A DNA stretch of 64,000 nt, from assembly GCF_013249015.1 (NCBI RefSeq), contig NZ_JABRPL010000001.1, positions 310,001-374,000 on the forward strand, read 5' to 3'. The DNA comes from Rathayibacter agropyri (GTDB lineage: Bacteria; Actinomycetota; Actinomycetes; Actinomycetales; Microbacteriaceae). The position numbers and the translations under genes were made by a program. The notes beneath the pieces were generated by a model that ran no database searches, was not told where the DNA came from, and worked only from the letters and a program-made list of their open reading frames with translations. Positions 1 through 9,976 of this stretch are shown piece after piece. Within the stretch, counting starts at the first letter, position 1. Every line of letters begins with the position of its first letter.

Positions 1-2
1 CG

Positions 3-1781
3 GGTCGGGCCGTGCACGCACGGCAGAACTATGAGCTCGTCAACTGGCGTCGCGCCGACGCCGAGCTGAATTACCGCCGCTTCTTCGCAGTGAACACCCT
101 CGCCGCCATCACGGTGGAGCGCCCCGAGGTGTTCGACGCATCGCATCGCGAGATCATCCGCTGGTTTACCGAGGGGCTCGCAGACGGTCTCCGGGTTGAC
201 CACCCGGACGGTTTGGCCGATCCGGGCGGCTATCTCGACGATCTTGCGCGTGCCATCGGTGGCGCACCGGTCTGGGTCGAGAAGATCCTCGAGGGCGACG
301 AAGAGCTGCCGCCGCACTGGGCGACGGTTGGCACGACGGGCTATGACGCCCTCGCAGACATTGATCGCATCCTGGTCGATCCCGATGCGCGCCCCGTGCT
401 CGAGGGGCTCGACGCGGAGATGAGCGGCGGAGGCTCTCCCGTCGCTTGGGCCGATCTGATCCACGACACTAAGCGGGGCATCGCCGATGGCATCCTCCGC
501 TCCGAGGTGCTCCGCCTCGCGCGTCTCCTGCCCAGCATCGAGGGTGCCGATGACGCACTGGCCGAGCTTCTGGCCACCTACCCCGTCTACCGCAGCTACT
601 TGCCCTACGGCGCGGAGCATCTCGAGCACGCCAGGATCGACGCGATCCGCCGCCGGCCCGAAATGGCCGCAACCATCGACGAGGTCGCCGCTGCGCTGGG
701 CGAGACCGGCACTCCCGTGTCGATGCGGTTCCAGCAAACGTCGGGCATGGTCATGGCGAAGGGAGTCGAGGACACGGCGTTCTACCGCTTCAGCCGCCTC
801 ACTTCGCTGAACGAGGTCGGAGCCGACCCGGACGAGTTCGCGATCGACCTCGTCGAGTTCCACCGCCGTCAGGGCGTGCGGCAAGCGTCGTTCCCGGCGT
901 CCCTCACGACACTCTCGACTCACGACACCAAGCGGGGCGAGGACACTCGGGCCCGGATCACGGCGCTGGCCGAGGATCCGGAGGCCTGGGCAGCGGCGCT
1001 GCGGGAGCTGCACGGTCTGGTCGGCTTCGGCGACGGTCCCGTCGAGCACCTGCTGTGGGAGGCCGTGGTCGGCACGTGGCCGGCGAGTCGTGAGCGTCTG
1101 CACGCCTACGCCGAGAAGGCGTCGCGCGAGGCCGACAGCTCGACGCACTGGACGGCTCCGAACGAGGCGTTCGAGGAGCGGATGCATGCGGCAATCGACG
1201 CCGCCTTCGACCAGCCTGCCGTGCGTCGTTTGGTGGAGGAGACAGTCGAGCGTGTCTCGGCCGCCGGCTGGTCGAACGGACTCGCGGCCAAGCTCGTGCA
1301 GATCACGGCACCCGGAATTCCCGATGTCTACCAGGGCAGCGAGCTCTGGGAGACGTCCCTCGTGGATCCGGATAATCGCCGCGAGGTCGACTTCGACCGG
1401 CGCCGTGCACTGCTCGAGCGGATCGACGGAGGCTGGAAGCCGGCGATTGACGCCGAGGGTGCGGTGAAGCTGCTCGTCACCTCCCGTGCCTTGCGGCTGC
1501 GCCGCGACCACCCGGAGTTGTTCACCCGCTACGTGGCCGTGCCGGCGATTGGCCCCGCGGCCGAGCACGCGATCGCGTTCGATCGTGGTGGGGCACTCAT
1601 CGTGGCGACTCGTCTGCCCGGGGGTCTCGCCGCTCGGGGCGGCTGGGACGACACCGTCATCGTGCTCCCCGGTCACCCCGTTGAGGACGTCCTCACTGGT
1701 CGCACCTTCGCCGGCGGAGTGACGCCGGTCGCCGCGCTGCTCGTCGACTACCCGGTGGCGCTGCTCGCTCCGATCGCCTGA
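3..1781 (+). CDS. treY: Maltooligosyl trehalose synthase, 5' end missing
   Basis: This GH13 enzyme turns the reducing-end alpha-1,4 bond of maltodextrins into a trehalose alpha-1,1 bond in the cytosol. It is the first step of the TreY-TreZ route. The frame is open from the window edge, so the N-terminus lies upstream; 592 residues are visible of a family usually near 770-800. Family marks are GLRVDHPDGLADP near the start, KGVEDTAFYRF mid-protein, LSTHDTKRGEDTRARI, and PGIPDVYQGSELWE before the C-terminal beta domain. treZ follows after 51 nt on the same strand, so the two are probably co-transcribed; a treX debranching gene upstream would be usual but is outside the window. Confidence 0.95.
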   Translation, partial: GRAVHARQNYELVNWRRADAELNYRRFFAVNTLAAITVERPEVFDASHREIIRWFTEGLADGLRVDHPDGLADPGGYLDDLARAIGGAPVWVEKILEGDEELPPHWATVGTTGYDALADIDRILVDPDARPVLEGLDAEMSGGGSPVAWADLIHDTKRGIADGILRSEVLRLARLLPSIEGADDALAELLATYPVYRSYLPYGAEHLEHARIDAIRRRPEMAATIDEVAAALGETGTPVSMRFQQTSGMVMAKGVEDTAFYRFSRLTSLNEVGADPDEFAIDLVEFHRRQGVRQASFPASLTTLSTHDTKRGEDTRARITALAEDPEAWAAALRELHGLVGFGDGPVEHLLWEAVVGTWPASRERLHAYAEKASREADSSTHWTAPNEAFEERMHAAIDAAFDQPAVRRLVEETVERVSAAGWSNGLAAKLVQITAPGIPDVYQGSELWETSLVDPDNRREVDFDRRRALLERIDGGWKPAIDAEGAVKLLVTSRALRLRRDHPELFTRYVAVPAIGPAAEHAIAFDRGGALIVATRLPGGLAARGGWDDTVIVLPGHPVEDVLTGRTFAGGVTPVAALLVDYPVALLAPIA

Positions 1782-1832
1782 CCGGCCGACCCGCCCTTCC
1801 GTCGTCCATCCCGACCCCTTCAGGAGACCGCC

Positions 1833-3632
1833 GTGACCCGCACGACTTCCTACCGCTACGCCCTGCCCTCGTCCGGGGCGACCCGCTTCGATGTGTGGGC
1901 TCCCGAAGCGTCGACCGTCGAGCTCGTGCTGGGCGCCGACTTCTCTGTCACGATGACCCGTTCCGGCGACGAGGGCTGGTGGCGTGCTCCGTCGTCGGCG
2001 CCCGAGTCGGGTGACGTCGACTACGGCTATCGGATCGACGGAAGTGGACCGTTTCCCGATCCACGGTCGCGGCGGCAGCCGAAGGGCGTGCATGAACTCT
2101 CGCGCACGTTCGATCCCGCGGGCCACGAGTGGGAGGACCAGTCGTGGACGGGTCGGGAGCTGGCGGGCGCGGTGATCTACGAGCTCCACATCGGCACTTT
2201 TACCCCGGAGGGCACTCTTGACGCCGCGGCCGGCAAGTTCGAGCACCTGCGTTCGATCGGGGTCGATTTCGTCGAGATCCTTCCGGTGAACGCTGTCAAT
2301 GGCACGCACAACTGGGGTTACGACGGCGTTCTCTGGTACGCGGTGCACGAGCCGTACGGGGGACCGGAGGCGTATCAGCGGTTCGTCGATGCGGCTCACC
2401 GTGCCGGTATCGGTGTCGTGCAGGACGTCGTCTACAACCACCTCGGACCGAGCGGCAACTACCTGCCCGAGTTCGGTCCCTACCTCAAGAACGAGAAAGC
2501 CAACACCTGGGGAAGCTCGATCAACCTGGATGGCGAAGGCTCGGACGTGGTCCGCGGCTACATCATCGACAACGCGCTGATGTGGTTGCGCGACTATCAC
2601 GTCGACGCCCTGCGGCTCGATGCGGTGCACGCCCTCTCGGACGAGCGCGCCGTGCACGTGCTCGAGGAGATGGCTTCGGAAGTGGCCGTGCTTTCGGCGC
2701 ATGTCGGGCGTCCGCTCACGTTGATCGCGGAGTCGGACCTCAACGATCCGACGCTCATCACGCCGCGCGAGGCGGGCGGCTACGGGCTCGATGCACAGTG
2801 GAGTGACGACTTCCACCACGCGGTTCACGTTGCGCTGACCGGTGAGACGACGGGCTACTACAGGGACTTCGCACCGCTCAGTGCTCTCGGGAAGGTGCTG
2901 ACGAAGGGCTTCTTCCACGATGGCACCCTCTCGACGTTCCGCGGCCGGCATCACGGACGTCCTGTCGATACGGAGCGGATGCCCACCTGGCGCCTCGTCG
3001 TCTGCAGCCAGAACCATGACCAGATCGGCAATCGCGCGATCGGCGACCGGCTGACGGCAACCCTCGACGAGGGTCGTCTCGCGATTGCGGCCGCCCTCAC
3101 CCTGCTCGGCCCGTTCACCCCAATGCTCTTCATGGGCGAGGAATGGGCCGCGTCAACGCCGTGGCAGTTCTTTACCTCGCACCCGGAGAAGGACCTCGGC
3201 GAGGCCACCGCACAGGGCCGCATCGAGGAGTTCGCCAAGATGGGGTGGGATCCGGAGGTCGTGCCTGATCCGCAGGATCCCGAGACCTTTGCGTGCTCAC
3301 GGCTTGACTGGTCGGAGGTGCAGGAGGGGCGCCACGCGCGCATCCTGGCCGTGTATCGCGAGTTGGCGGTGCTGCGGCATCGCTTCCCGGAACTCACCGA
3401 TCCGCGGTTTGGCTCGGTACACGTCGAACTCGATGAGCAGGCGCGCTGGCTGACTCTCAGTCGCGGACGCGTCACCATCGCGATCAACGTCGGTGATTCG
3501 GCCGCTCGGGTCCCGCTACCGGAGGTGGCGGAGTCACTTCTCGGCGTGGGCGAGTACGCGGTCGAGCCCGGCGGCATCGAGGTCGCCCTCGGTGCCTCCT
3601 CGCTGCTGGTGACCCTGGGCGCCCCCGCCTGA
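1833..3632 (+). CDS. treZ: Malto-oligosyltrehalose trehalohydrolase
   Basis: TreZ releases free trehalose from the maltooligosyl-trehalose made by TreY, in the cytosol. The 599-residue length fits the family. An N-terminal CBM48-like beta domain ([15 protein letters not shown]) precedes the GH13 barrel, which shows [24 protein letters not shown] (nucleophile Asp), [10 protein letters not shown] (acid/base Glu) and [15 protein letters not shown]. The GTG start at 1833 is set by AGGAGA at 1822-1827, five bases upstream. The stop lies only 4 nt from the stop of the opposing small gene, and I see no hairpin between them. Confidence 0.96.
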   Translation: MTRTTSYRYALPSSGATRFDVWAPEASTVELVLGADFSVTMTRSGDEGWWRAPSSAPESGDVDYGYRIDGSGPFPDPRSRRQPKGVHELSRTFDPAGHEWEDQSWTGRELAGAVIYELHIGTFTPEGTLDAAAGKFEHLRSIGVDFVEILPVNAVNGTHNWGYDGVLWYAVHEPYGGPEAYQRFVDAAHRAGIGVVQDVVYNHLGPSGNYLPEFGPYLKNEKANTWGSSINLDGEGSDVVRGYIIDNALMWLRDYHVDALRLDAVHALSDERAVHVLEEMASEVAVLSAHVGRPLTLIAESDLNDPTLITPREAGGYGLDAQWSDDFHHAVHVALTGETTGYYRDFAPLSALGKVLTKGFFHDGTLSTFRGRHHGRPVDTERMPTWRLVVCSQNHDQIGNRAIGDRLTATLDEGRLAIAAALTLLGPFTPMLFMGEEWAASTPWQFFTSHPEKDLGEATAQGRIEEFAKMGWDPEVVPDPQDPETFACSRLDWSEVQEGRHARILAVYRELAVLRHRFPELTDPRFGSVHVELDEQARWLTLSRGRVTIAINVGDSAARVPLPEVAESLLGVGEYAVEPGGIEVALGASSLLVTLGAPA

Positions 3633-3636
3633 GTGC

Positions 3637-4077
3637 TCATGTCGTGACCGCGCCGTACTCCGTCGCGTGCACGACGCGGACGCCCTCGTCGTGCACGAGG
3701 AGCAGGGCTCGCAGCAGGATCGCGCGTCGGTGGCAGGCTGCGGCGAGGTGCCGAGCGAGGAACCGGTCGTTTTCGCTGAGGAATGCCTGCCCTGGTCGCT
3801 CCAGTGCGAAGGCGAGTGAGCCCACGTCCTGATGGGCGACTGCCTTCGCGAGCATGGCGACGATCCGCTCGGTCTTCTGCTCGTCGGGATGCACGGGAAT
3901 CCCGTCGACGGGGTAGAGGATAGGCAACTGCACTCCGGCTCGATCGAGGAAGATCGGCCAGAGCGCTCGGCGGTAGGCCGGTCCAATCAGTGACGAGACG
4001 CGATCGCGCAGCTCGCGGTCGTTGAGAAGTGGTGCGTCGAGGTGCGGGGATGGAGCGGCATGGTCGAGGGTCGTCAT
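3637..4077 (-). CDS. Small uncharacterised protein downstream of dnaE2
   Basis: I do not recognise this 146-residue protein. It is soluble, with no signal peptide or membrane segment, and looks mostly helical. A central stretch (FLDRAGVQLPILYPVDG, then HPDEQKTERIVAMLAKAVA) reads as conserved-looking coding sequence rather than a shadow frame. It follows dnaE2 by 42 nt on the same strand and is probably the last gene of the imuA-imuB-dnaE2 transcript, so SOS co-expression is an inference from position. The ATG has only a weak upstream GAGAAAG. It could instead be an unrelated passenger. Confidence 0.7.
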   Translation of the reverse strand: MTTLDHAAPSPHLDAPLLNDRELRDRVSSLIGPAYRRALWPIFLDRAGVQLPILYPVDGIPVHPDEQKTERIVAMLAKAVAHQDVGSLAFALERPGQAFLSENDRFLARHLAAACHRRAILLRALLLVHDEGVRVVHATEYGAVTT

Positions 4078-4119
4078 GGTGTCGCTTTCTCGTGGCCAGC
4101 GGCTGGTGTCGTTGGCGGA

Positions 4120-7100
4120 TCATCGGAAGTTGCGGGACGTGGTGCGGGCGCCGACCGCCAGGGTCTCGAACCGGTCGGCGAGGAGGTTCGTTACCCCCTC
4201 GCCGGAGCGCTCGAGGATTCCCCTGACGAGCAGGGCGGGTGCCTCGCGGGCTACACGGCGGTAGCGGTTCCATACTCCGACGGAACAGATCACGTTGAGG
4301 ATCCCGTGCTCGTCTTCGAGGTTAAGAAAGGTCACTCCGCCGGCTGTGGAGGGACGTTGACGATGGATGACCACCCCGCCGACCTCGATCCGTGTGCCCG
4401 AGGGGGTTTGGGGGAGATCGGCCGTCGAGCGGGCTCCGCGGTGCTTAAGGTTCTTGCGGAGATGCCGCAGCGGATGGTCATCGGGTGAGATTCCGATGGC
4501 CCAGAAGTCGAAGACGACGCGCTCCTGCGGGGAGAGCATCGGCAGCAGGGGAGGCTGCACGACGACCGTCGAGCCGGCGAGGAACTCCTCGCGGTCTCCT
4601 GCCGCCGTCCCCGCCTCCCACAGCGCCTGCCGACGTTCAAGCCCGAGGGAGTCAAATGCGCCCGCGGCACCGAGCGCCTCCAGCTGGGTCGCGTTCGTGC
4701 CCACTCGCCTCGAGAGGTCGGCCATGCTCGCGTAGGGGCCATCGCGCTCGCGCTCGGCCACGATGTGCTCGGCCAGAGCGGTGCCGATGCCCTTCACTCC
4801 CGCCAGTCCGAGCCGGATCACGAAGTCGCTGTCCCGGCGGTGGTCGTCTGTGTGGAAGTGCTCCGAGCGGTTAAAGAGACCCGTCGGGGGCTGATCGGCC
4901 GAGAGGCACTCGTCCTTCCCATAGGGTGCGTCTGCCCGGCGCTGTGCTGGTGCGCCCTCCCGCGCCTCAAGGCCCGGGTGCGCCAGCGAGCGGTTGACGT
5001 CGGGGGAAGCGACGTCAACCCCGTGTCGCCGGGCGTCTGCGACCAGGGTGTGCGGTGCGTAGAAGCCCATCGGCTGGGCCCGCAGCAGTGCCGCGGTAAA
5101 GGCGGCGGGGTAGTGCAGACGGAGCCAGGCGCTCGCGTAGACCAGCAGAGCGAAGCTGATCGCGTGGCTCTCGGCGAAGCCGAAGTTGGCGAAGGCCTGG
5201 ATTCGCAGGTAGATGTCGTCGGCGACTTCGCCGGTGATCCCGTTGCGCGCCATCCCCTGGTAGAGCCGTTCGCGGAGAGTCTCGATCTTCTCGGTGCCGC
5301 GCTTGGAGCCCATCGCGCGGCGGAGCAGGTCGGCGTCTTCCGCGTTGCAGTCACCGACCGCCACGGCGACCTGCATGAGCTGCTCCTGAAAGAGAGGCAC
5401 CCCCAGGGTGCGCTTGAGCGGGGTCACGAGCAGAGGGTGCTGGTAGACGACCGGCTCCTCGCCGAGCTTGCGGCGGATGTACGGATGGACCGCTCCGCCC
5501 TGGATCGGCCCGGGGCGGATCAGGGCGACCTCGATCACCAGATCGTAGAAGCGTCGCGGCTGCAGCCGAGGCAGGGTCCCCATCTGGGCACGGCTCTCGA
5601 CCTGGAACACGCCAATGGAGTCGGCGCGGCAGAGCTGGTCGTAGACGCCCTTCTCCTCGCGCGGGATGGTCGAGAGGTCCCACTTTTCGCCAACGTGCTC
5701 GGTGACGAGGTCGAAGGTGTATTGCAGCGCGGCGAGCATCCCGAGCCCGAGCAGGTCGAACTTGACCAAGCCCATCCAGGCGCAGTCGTCCTTATCCCAC
5801 TGCAAGACGGTCCGGTTCTCCATCCGCGCGGGCTCGATGGGGCACACCTCGCCCACGGGGCGGTCGGTGAGGACCATTCCTCCGGAGTGGATGCCGAGGT
5901 GACGCGGGGTGCCGAGCACCCGGGTGGTCAGCGCCACGACATCCTCGGGGATGTCATGGTCGGTGCTCTCGGTGATTGAGCCCCACCGCTCGACCTGCTT
6001 TGACCAGCCGTCCTGCTGACCGGCACTGTAGCCGAGGGCCTTAGCCATGTCGCGAACGGCGAACTTCGGCCGATAGGTGATCACATTGGCCACCTGAGCC
6101 GCGTTCAGCCGCCCGTACTTGCGGTAGACGTACTGGATTACCTCCTCGCGCCGTTCGGAGTCGAAGTCGACATCGATGTCGGGCTCCTCGTCTCGGATGC
6201 TGGAGAGGAATCGCTCGAACGGCAGGTCGTAGAAGATCGAGTCGACCGCGGTGATCCCGAGGACGTAGCAGACCGCGGAATTCGCGGCGGAACCGCGCCC
6301 CTGGCAGAGAATCCCCTTGCGTTTGGCGTAGTGCACGATGTCGTGCACGATCAGGAAGTAGCCGGGGAAGTCTTTTTCCTCGATCACCGCGAGTTCCTTG
6401 TCGAGCCGAGTGAAGACGTCAGAATCGGCGTGCGGGTACTTTTCGGGCACGGCTTCGCGGACGAGTTCGCGCAGCCAGCTCATCGAGGTGTACCCCTCCG
6501 GTACCTCCTGCCGAGGGAGGCGGGGACGGACGCGGCCCAGTTCGAAAGCGATCTCGTCGGCGACGCGCACGGTGTTCTCGACCGAGCCCGGGTAGCGGGC
6601 GAAGCGCTCGGCCATCTCGGCGCCTGAACGTAGGTGCGCGCCGCCGGCCGCGGGCAGCCAGCCGTCCATCTCGTCGAGACTCCGCCGCGCCCTGACCGCC
6701 GCGAGTGCCGTCTGGAGGGGGCGCTCCTCGGGACGGGCGTAGTGCACGTTGCCGGTCGCGACGACGCACAGCCGGAGGCGCTCGGCGATGCCGGCCAGCA
6801 GATCGTTGTGTTGCGAGGCGAGCGGATCACCGTGATCGTAGAGCTCAACGAGCACGTTGGCCGATCCGAAGAGCCGGACGAGTTCGCGGACCTCGCGTTC
6901 GGCGGCGGCTTCACCCGAGGTGGTCAGCGCCTGTCGGACCGCTCCCTTGCGACAGCCGGTGAGCACGATCCAGTGCCCGTCGGCCGCGCGAGCGAGCTCG
7001 TCCAGGTCGTAGCTCGGCTTGCCCTTTTCGGCGCCGGCGAGCTGGGCGGAGGTGATGGCGCGGGCGAGGCGATGGTAGCCCTCTTCGCGGCGAGCGAGAA

Positions 7101-7533
7101 CCAACAGGTGCGAGCCTTGCGGGTCTGCGACGCCGTTCTGGGGCGCGCTAAGCCCGAGCGAGAGTTCGGCGCCGAACGCGGTGCGCACTTCCTGGCCCTG
7201 GGCCGCCTCGGCCATCCTGACGATGCCGTAGAGCCCGTCGTGGTCGGTGAGGGCGAGAGTGTCGATTCCGAGCCGGACCGCCTCCTCGACCAACTGCTCG
7301 GGCTTGCTGGCTCCGTCGAGGAAGCTGAAGTGGGAGTGGGCGTGCAGTTCGGCGTAGGGCACCTTCTGCGCGGGAGGGCGCACGTCATCGCCCGGCATAT
7401 AGGCGGGTCGTTTGTGCGACCATGCGGGGCTGTCGCCGCCGTCACCGCGGACGATCCTGCCGTCGGTGCGTTGGCCGCTAGAGAGGCGGCGCTCGAACTC
7501 CGACCAGGGGATCGGCGGGTTGTTCCAGCCCAT
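4120..7533 (-). CDS. dnaE2: Error-prone DNA polymerase DnaE2
   Basis: This is the C-family polymerase of the actinobacterial translesion mutasome, inserting opposite and past lesions and so causing damage-induced mutation. The 1137-residue protein has an N-terminal PHP domain (HAHSHFSFLDGASKPEQL), the palm with the catalytic aspartates in PDIDVDFDSERREE near residues 450-460, the tau-binding/fingers region, and a C-terminal OB fold (IEVGGVVIHRQRPSTAGG). Unlike replicative DnaE1 it ends shortly after the OB fold. The ATG is preceded by AAGGAG with a four-base spacer. It lies about 100 nt downstream of imuB in the same direction and has no promoter of its own that I can see. Confidence 0.96.
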   Translation of the reverse strand: MGWNNPPIPWSEFERRLSSGQRTDGRIVRGDGGDSPAWSHKRPAYMPGDDVRPPAQKVPYAELHAHSHFSFLDGASKPEQLVEEAVRLGIDTLALTDHDGLYGIVRMAEAAQGQEVRTAFGAELSLGLSAPQNGVADPQGSHLLVLARREEGYHRLARAITSAQLAGAEKGKPSYDLDELARAADGHWIVLTGCRKGAVRQALTTSGEAAAEREVRELVRLFGSANVLVELYDHGDPLASQHNDLLAGIAERLRLCVVATGNVHYARPEERPLQTALAAVRARRSLDEMDGWLPAAGGAHLRSGAEMAERFARYPGSVENTVRVADEIAFELGRVRPRLPRQEVPEGYTSMSWLRELVREAVPEKYPHADSDVFTRLDKELAVIEEKDFPGYFLIVHDIVHYAKRKGILCQGRGSAANSAVCYVLGITAVDSIFYDLPFERFLSSIRDEEPDIDVDFDSERREEVIQYVYRKYGRLNAAQVANVITYRPKFAVRDMAKALGYSAGQQDGWSKQVERWGSITESTDHDIPEDVVALTTRVLGTPRHLGIHSGGMVLTDRPVGEVCPIEPARMENRTVLQWDKDDCAWMGLVKFDLLGLGMLAALQYTFDLVTEHVGEKWDLSTIPREEKGVYDQLCRADSIGVFQVESRAQMGTLPRLQPRRFYDLVIEVALIRPGPIQGGAVHPYIRRKLGEEPVVYQHPLLVTPLKRTLGVPLFQEQLMQVAVAVGDCNAEDADLLRRAMGSKRGTEKIETLRERLYQGMARNGITGEVADDIYLRIQAFANFGFAESHAISFALLVYASAWLRLHYPAAFTAALLRAQPMGFYAPHTLVADARRHGVDVASPDVNRSLAHPGLEAREGAPAQRRADAPYGKDECLSADQPPTGLFNRSEHFHTDDHRRDSDFVIRLGLAGVKGIGTALAEHIVAERERDGPYASMADLSRRVGTNATQLEALGAAGAFDSLGLERRQALWEAGTAAGDREEFLAGSTVVVQPPLLPMLSPQERVVFDFWAIGISPDDHPLRHLRKNLKHRGARSTADLPQTPSGTRIEVGGVVIHRQRPSTAGGVTFLNLEDEHGILNVICSVGVWNRYRRVAREAPALLVRGILERSGEGVTNLLADRFETLAVGARTTSRNFR

Positions 7534-7556
7534 CGGGGCTCCTTCGGTGCTCGTTG

Positions 7557-7612
7557 GTGGAGGATCGCTCGTGCGTGGAGGATGCGCTCGTTCGTGGAAG
7601 ATTCGGGAGTGC
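7557..7612. repeat. Three imperfect tandem repeats of 18-19 bp
   Basis: Three head-to-tail units at 7557-7574, 7575-7593 and 7594-7612 share the pattern GTGGAnGAT..CG..CGT/AGT.C. They fill about half of the spacer between imuB and dnaE2. Units 1 and 2 differ by one indel and a base change; unit 3 is more diverged. They could be slippage duplications without function, or sites for a protein or RNA structure in the mutasome transcript. Confidence 0.6.
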
Positions 7613-7635
7613 GGGGCGGAGGATGCTGCCCGGTT

Positions 7636-9234
7636 TCAGTCGTAGCGGGCTTCGGCGGTCCACTCGCCGTCGAGGCAGACCAGCAGCCAGGCGACGCCCG
7701 AGGAGTCGATCACCTGGAAGCGGTCGTAGCGAACGGCCGTGCGCGCATCCCACCACCGTTCGTCGATCGGCCAAGGTCCTGCCCATCCCGCCACCGGCTT
7801 GAGCCGGGCCTGCGAAGTGCCCACTGTGAAGTAGGCGGGCACGGAGGTGAGGGCGCCGCGCTCGTCGACCGAGACCGGCTCGCCCCGCGGCCCTCGTACC
7901 AGCACGGCGGCGGGTTCGGCGAAGACGGTCGGGGGTAGCGGTGGCGGCAGTGACCCGGGCCACGGCAGACCACGAGGCTGGGCGTCGCCGGGCTCGCGGT
8001 CGCCCCAGGGGATCAGCTGTTGACGGTCGCGCAGCGCCCGTCCGCCCCCGATCGACGCGGTCGTGACGGCTTCGTGCCCAAGCATGCTCTGGATACGGCT
8101 CAGCCCGTGGTGCACCCGCTCCTCGGGGGCCGTTCCCCAGAGGCCCTGCTCGTGGTGCCCGATGGCATCAACAGCCTCCGGTTCGATGCGGAGGCGCGAG
8201 ATCGGGGCTCCGAGTCCGGTGTCGACCGCTCCGCTGCCCTGTAGCTGCCAGCGCACCCGGTCGAGCACATCGCCCGGGGTGAACCAGCGCGGGTGCAGCC
8301 AGCTCCGTGACGAGACTTCTCCTCGCTCGCTGACGACCTCGATGCGGATCGCGGTCGCGACCAGCTGCGCCCGGGTGAGCCCGGCAACGAACTCCTCGGC
8401 GTGGACGCGGAAGGCGAACGCCACCTGGTCGATACGATCCAGCGGAGGTTCGAACTCCAGGGCGCGGTCGAGGCGCTCGGGCGGCAGCCGTGGCACCACA
8501 GTCGCCGTTTCGGCGCCCGCCGCGAGGAGGTGTGCGCGGGCGCCGTCCGGTCCGAACCGCGCGGCAACATCGTCGCGGGGGAGGGCGGCGAAGGCTCCGA
8601 TTGTGCGCACGCCGAGCTTGCGCAACAGGGCCACGAGGTCGTCTCCGCGGGTCGGCACCCGAGCCGGGGCTGCGACGGCCTCGGTATCGAGCACGTCGAG
8701 AGGGAGCGGAGCGAGGAACTCGGCCGCCGCGCCGGCGGGCACGATCGCGATGGCTCGGTCGGAGTGCTTAGCGGCGAGTTCGGATGCGAAAAGCCCGTCG
8801 GCGATCCCGATCCGCGCTTCGGGAAGGCCCAGGTCGGTGAGCCGTTGCAGGATCGCCTCGGCCGCGGCCTCCTCACCGCCGTAGTACCGCTGAGGCCCCC
8901 TGGCGCGGATGGCGCAGAGACCGGGGCGGATCAGCTGCACCCCCGGCGTGATTTCCTCGAGTGCCTGCATCAGCGGCTCGAACGCCCGGTGATCGAGCAC
9001 CGGATCGTACGGCAGCACCGCGAGACCGGTACAGCGGGACTGCGCCTCGCGGATCCGCATCCCCCGGCGTACCCCCTCGGCCCGGGCAGCGGGGGAGGAG
9101 GCGAAGACGAGACTCTTCTCGGTGAGGGCCAGGGGCTGCTCGGCGCCGAGCCCCGCATCGGCGGCAGCGGCGAGGAGGGGCCAGTCGGGGCACCAGACGA
9201 GGATTGTCCGGCGCAGCTCGGGTGCGCTCGCCAT
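7636..9234 (-). CDS. imuB: ImuB, catalytically inactive Y-family polymerase-like adaptor
   Basis: ImuB bridges DnaE2, the beta clamp and ImuA in the mutasome. The 532-residue protein keeps the Y-family layout (fingers/palm region with EGVRRGMRIREAQSRC, helix-hairpin region with LLRKLGVRTIGAFAALP, little finger, long C-terminal tail). It has lost the polymerase active site: the usual SxDEA position reads LIRPGLCAIRA and the first acidic cluster is reduced to WCPDWPLL. The ATG at 9234 begins one base after the imuA stop. The frame extends 17 codons further upstream, but that would overlap imuA, so 9234 is preferred. Confidence 0.93.
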   Translation of the reverse strand: MASAPELRRTILVWCPDWPLLAAAADAGLGAEQPLALTEKSLVFASSPAARAEGVRRGMRIREAQSRCTGLAVLPYDPVLDHRAFEPLMQALEEITPGVQLIRPGLCAIRARGPQRYYGGEEAAAEAILQRLTDLGLPEARIGIADGLFASELAAKHSDRAIAIVPAGAAAEFLAPLPLDVLDTEAVAAPARVPTRGDDLVALLRKLGVRTIGAFAALPRDDVAARFGPDGARAHLLAAGAETATVVPRLPPERLDRALEFEPPLDRIDQVAFAFRVHAEEFVAGLTRAQLVATAIRIEVVSERGEVSSRSWLHPRWFTPGDVLDRVRWQLQGSGAVDTGLGAPISRLRIEPEAVDAIGHHEQGLWGTAPEERVHHGLSRIQSMLGHEAVTTASIGGGRALRDRQQLIPWGDREPGDAQPRGLPWPGSLPPPLPPTVFAEPAAVLVRGPRGEPVSVDERGALTSVPAYFTVGTSQARLKPVAGWAGPWPIDERWWDARTAVRYDRFQVIDSSGVAWLLVCLDGEWTAEARYD

Positions 9235-9235
9235 C

Positions 9236-9970
9236 TCACACCGCCCGCTCGTGCAACCGGGCGTGCTCACTCCGGGTGTGCTCACTCAGAGTGCCGAAGG
9301 CATGCTCAGTGCCCGGCATATTCATCCGCACTGTACGGATCCGTGTGCCGGCGCGACCAATGACATCGACCATTGCCTCGCGAGAGCGGAGGTAGCCATG
9401 ACCGGTTCCGAGCCCCTCCCAACGGCTGCTGCGGATGCTCAACCGAGCTTCGGCCTGCGGCCACCCCCCGAGGATCACGAGCGCCGCTCCCCGCTGCCGT
9501 AGCCGCGCCCCCAGTCGGGAGACATCGGCAGAAGAGACGGAGGTGGGTGGACGGGTGAGCACGACGGTCAGGACGTCGACCAGCGCGGCCGTGACGGTGA
9601 GCCAGTGTTCGGCGGGCGCAGGCACCAGCACCAACCGCTCGAGGTCGATGCCCATGCCCTCCGCCGCTTCGGCTCCGAATTCGGGGACCCCGACGACACC
9701 GCACCACGAGCCTTCGGACGAGGGGCCGGCGAGCAGCCCCATCGCGAGGCTCATCGAGCCCTCGACCGAGTAGGCGGCCCCCTGCTTGAGCGAGCCTCCG
9801 GGGAGCACCGAGGCGAACGCGGGCAGGGTGGCGAGGCTCTTCGTCTCGAGGGTGGTCGCCTGCATGTCGCGGATCCGCGACTGCAACTCCTTCACCGACG
9901 CGAGCTGGCGCAGGAGGGGACCTGCGACCTCGGTCGTCTCCGCAGAGAGAAGGGAAAAAGGGGGGCGCAT
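9236..9970 (-). CDS. imuA: ImuA-type RecA-like mutasome protein
   Basis: This is the RecA/SulA-like accessory protein of the DnaE2 mutasome; actinobacterial ImuA (ImuA') interacts with ImuB and RecA. Recognition rests on position, length (244 residues) and a RecA-fold pattern: SLKQGAAYSVEGSMSLAMGLLAGPS, degenerate at the P-loop, then GIDLERLVLVPAP and ALVILGGWP. Upstream Met codons exist at 9988 and 10018, and the frame runs to 10141. I choose 9970 because a TTGACA-N17-GAACAT promoter ends 6 nt before it and a LexA box lies inside that promoter, so longer forms would put the operator inside the gene. If translation starts at 10018 the protein gains 16 residues. Confidence 0.85.
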   Translation of the reverse strand: MRPPFSLLSAETTEVAGPLLRQLASVKELQSRIRDMQATTLETKSLATLPAFASVLPGGSLKQGAAYSVEGSMSLAMGLLAGPSSEGSWCGVVGVPEFGAEAAEGMGIDLERLVLVPAPAEHWLTVTAALVDVLTVVLTRPPTSVSSADVSRLGARLRQRGAALVILGGWPQAEARLSIRSSRWEGLGTGHGYLRSREAMVDVIGRAGTRIRTVRMNMPGTEHAFGTLSEHTRSEHARLHERAV

Positions 9971-9976
9971 CTGCCC

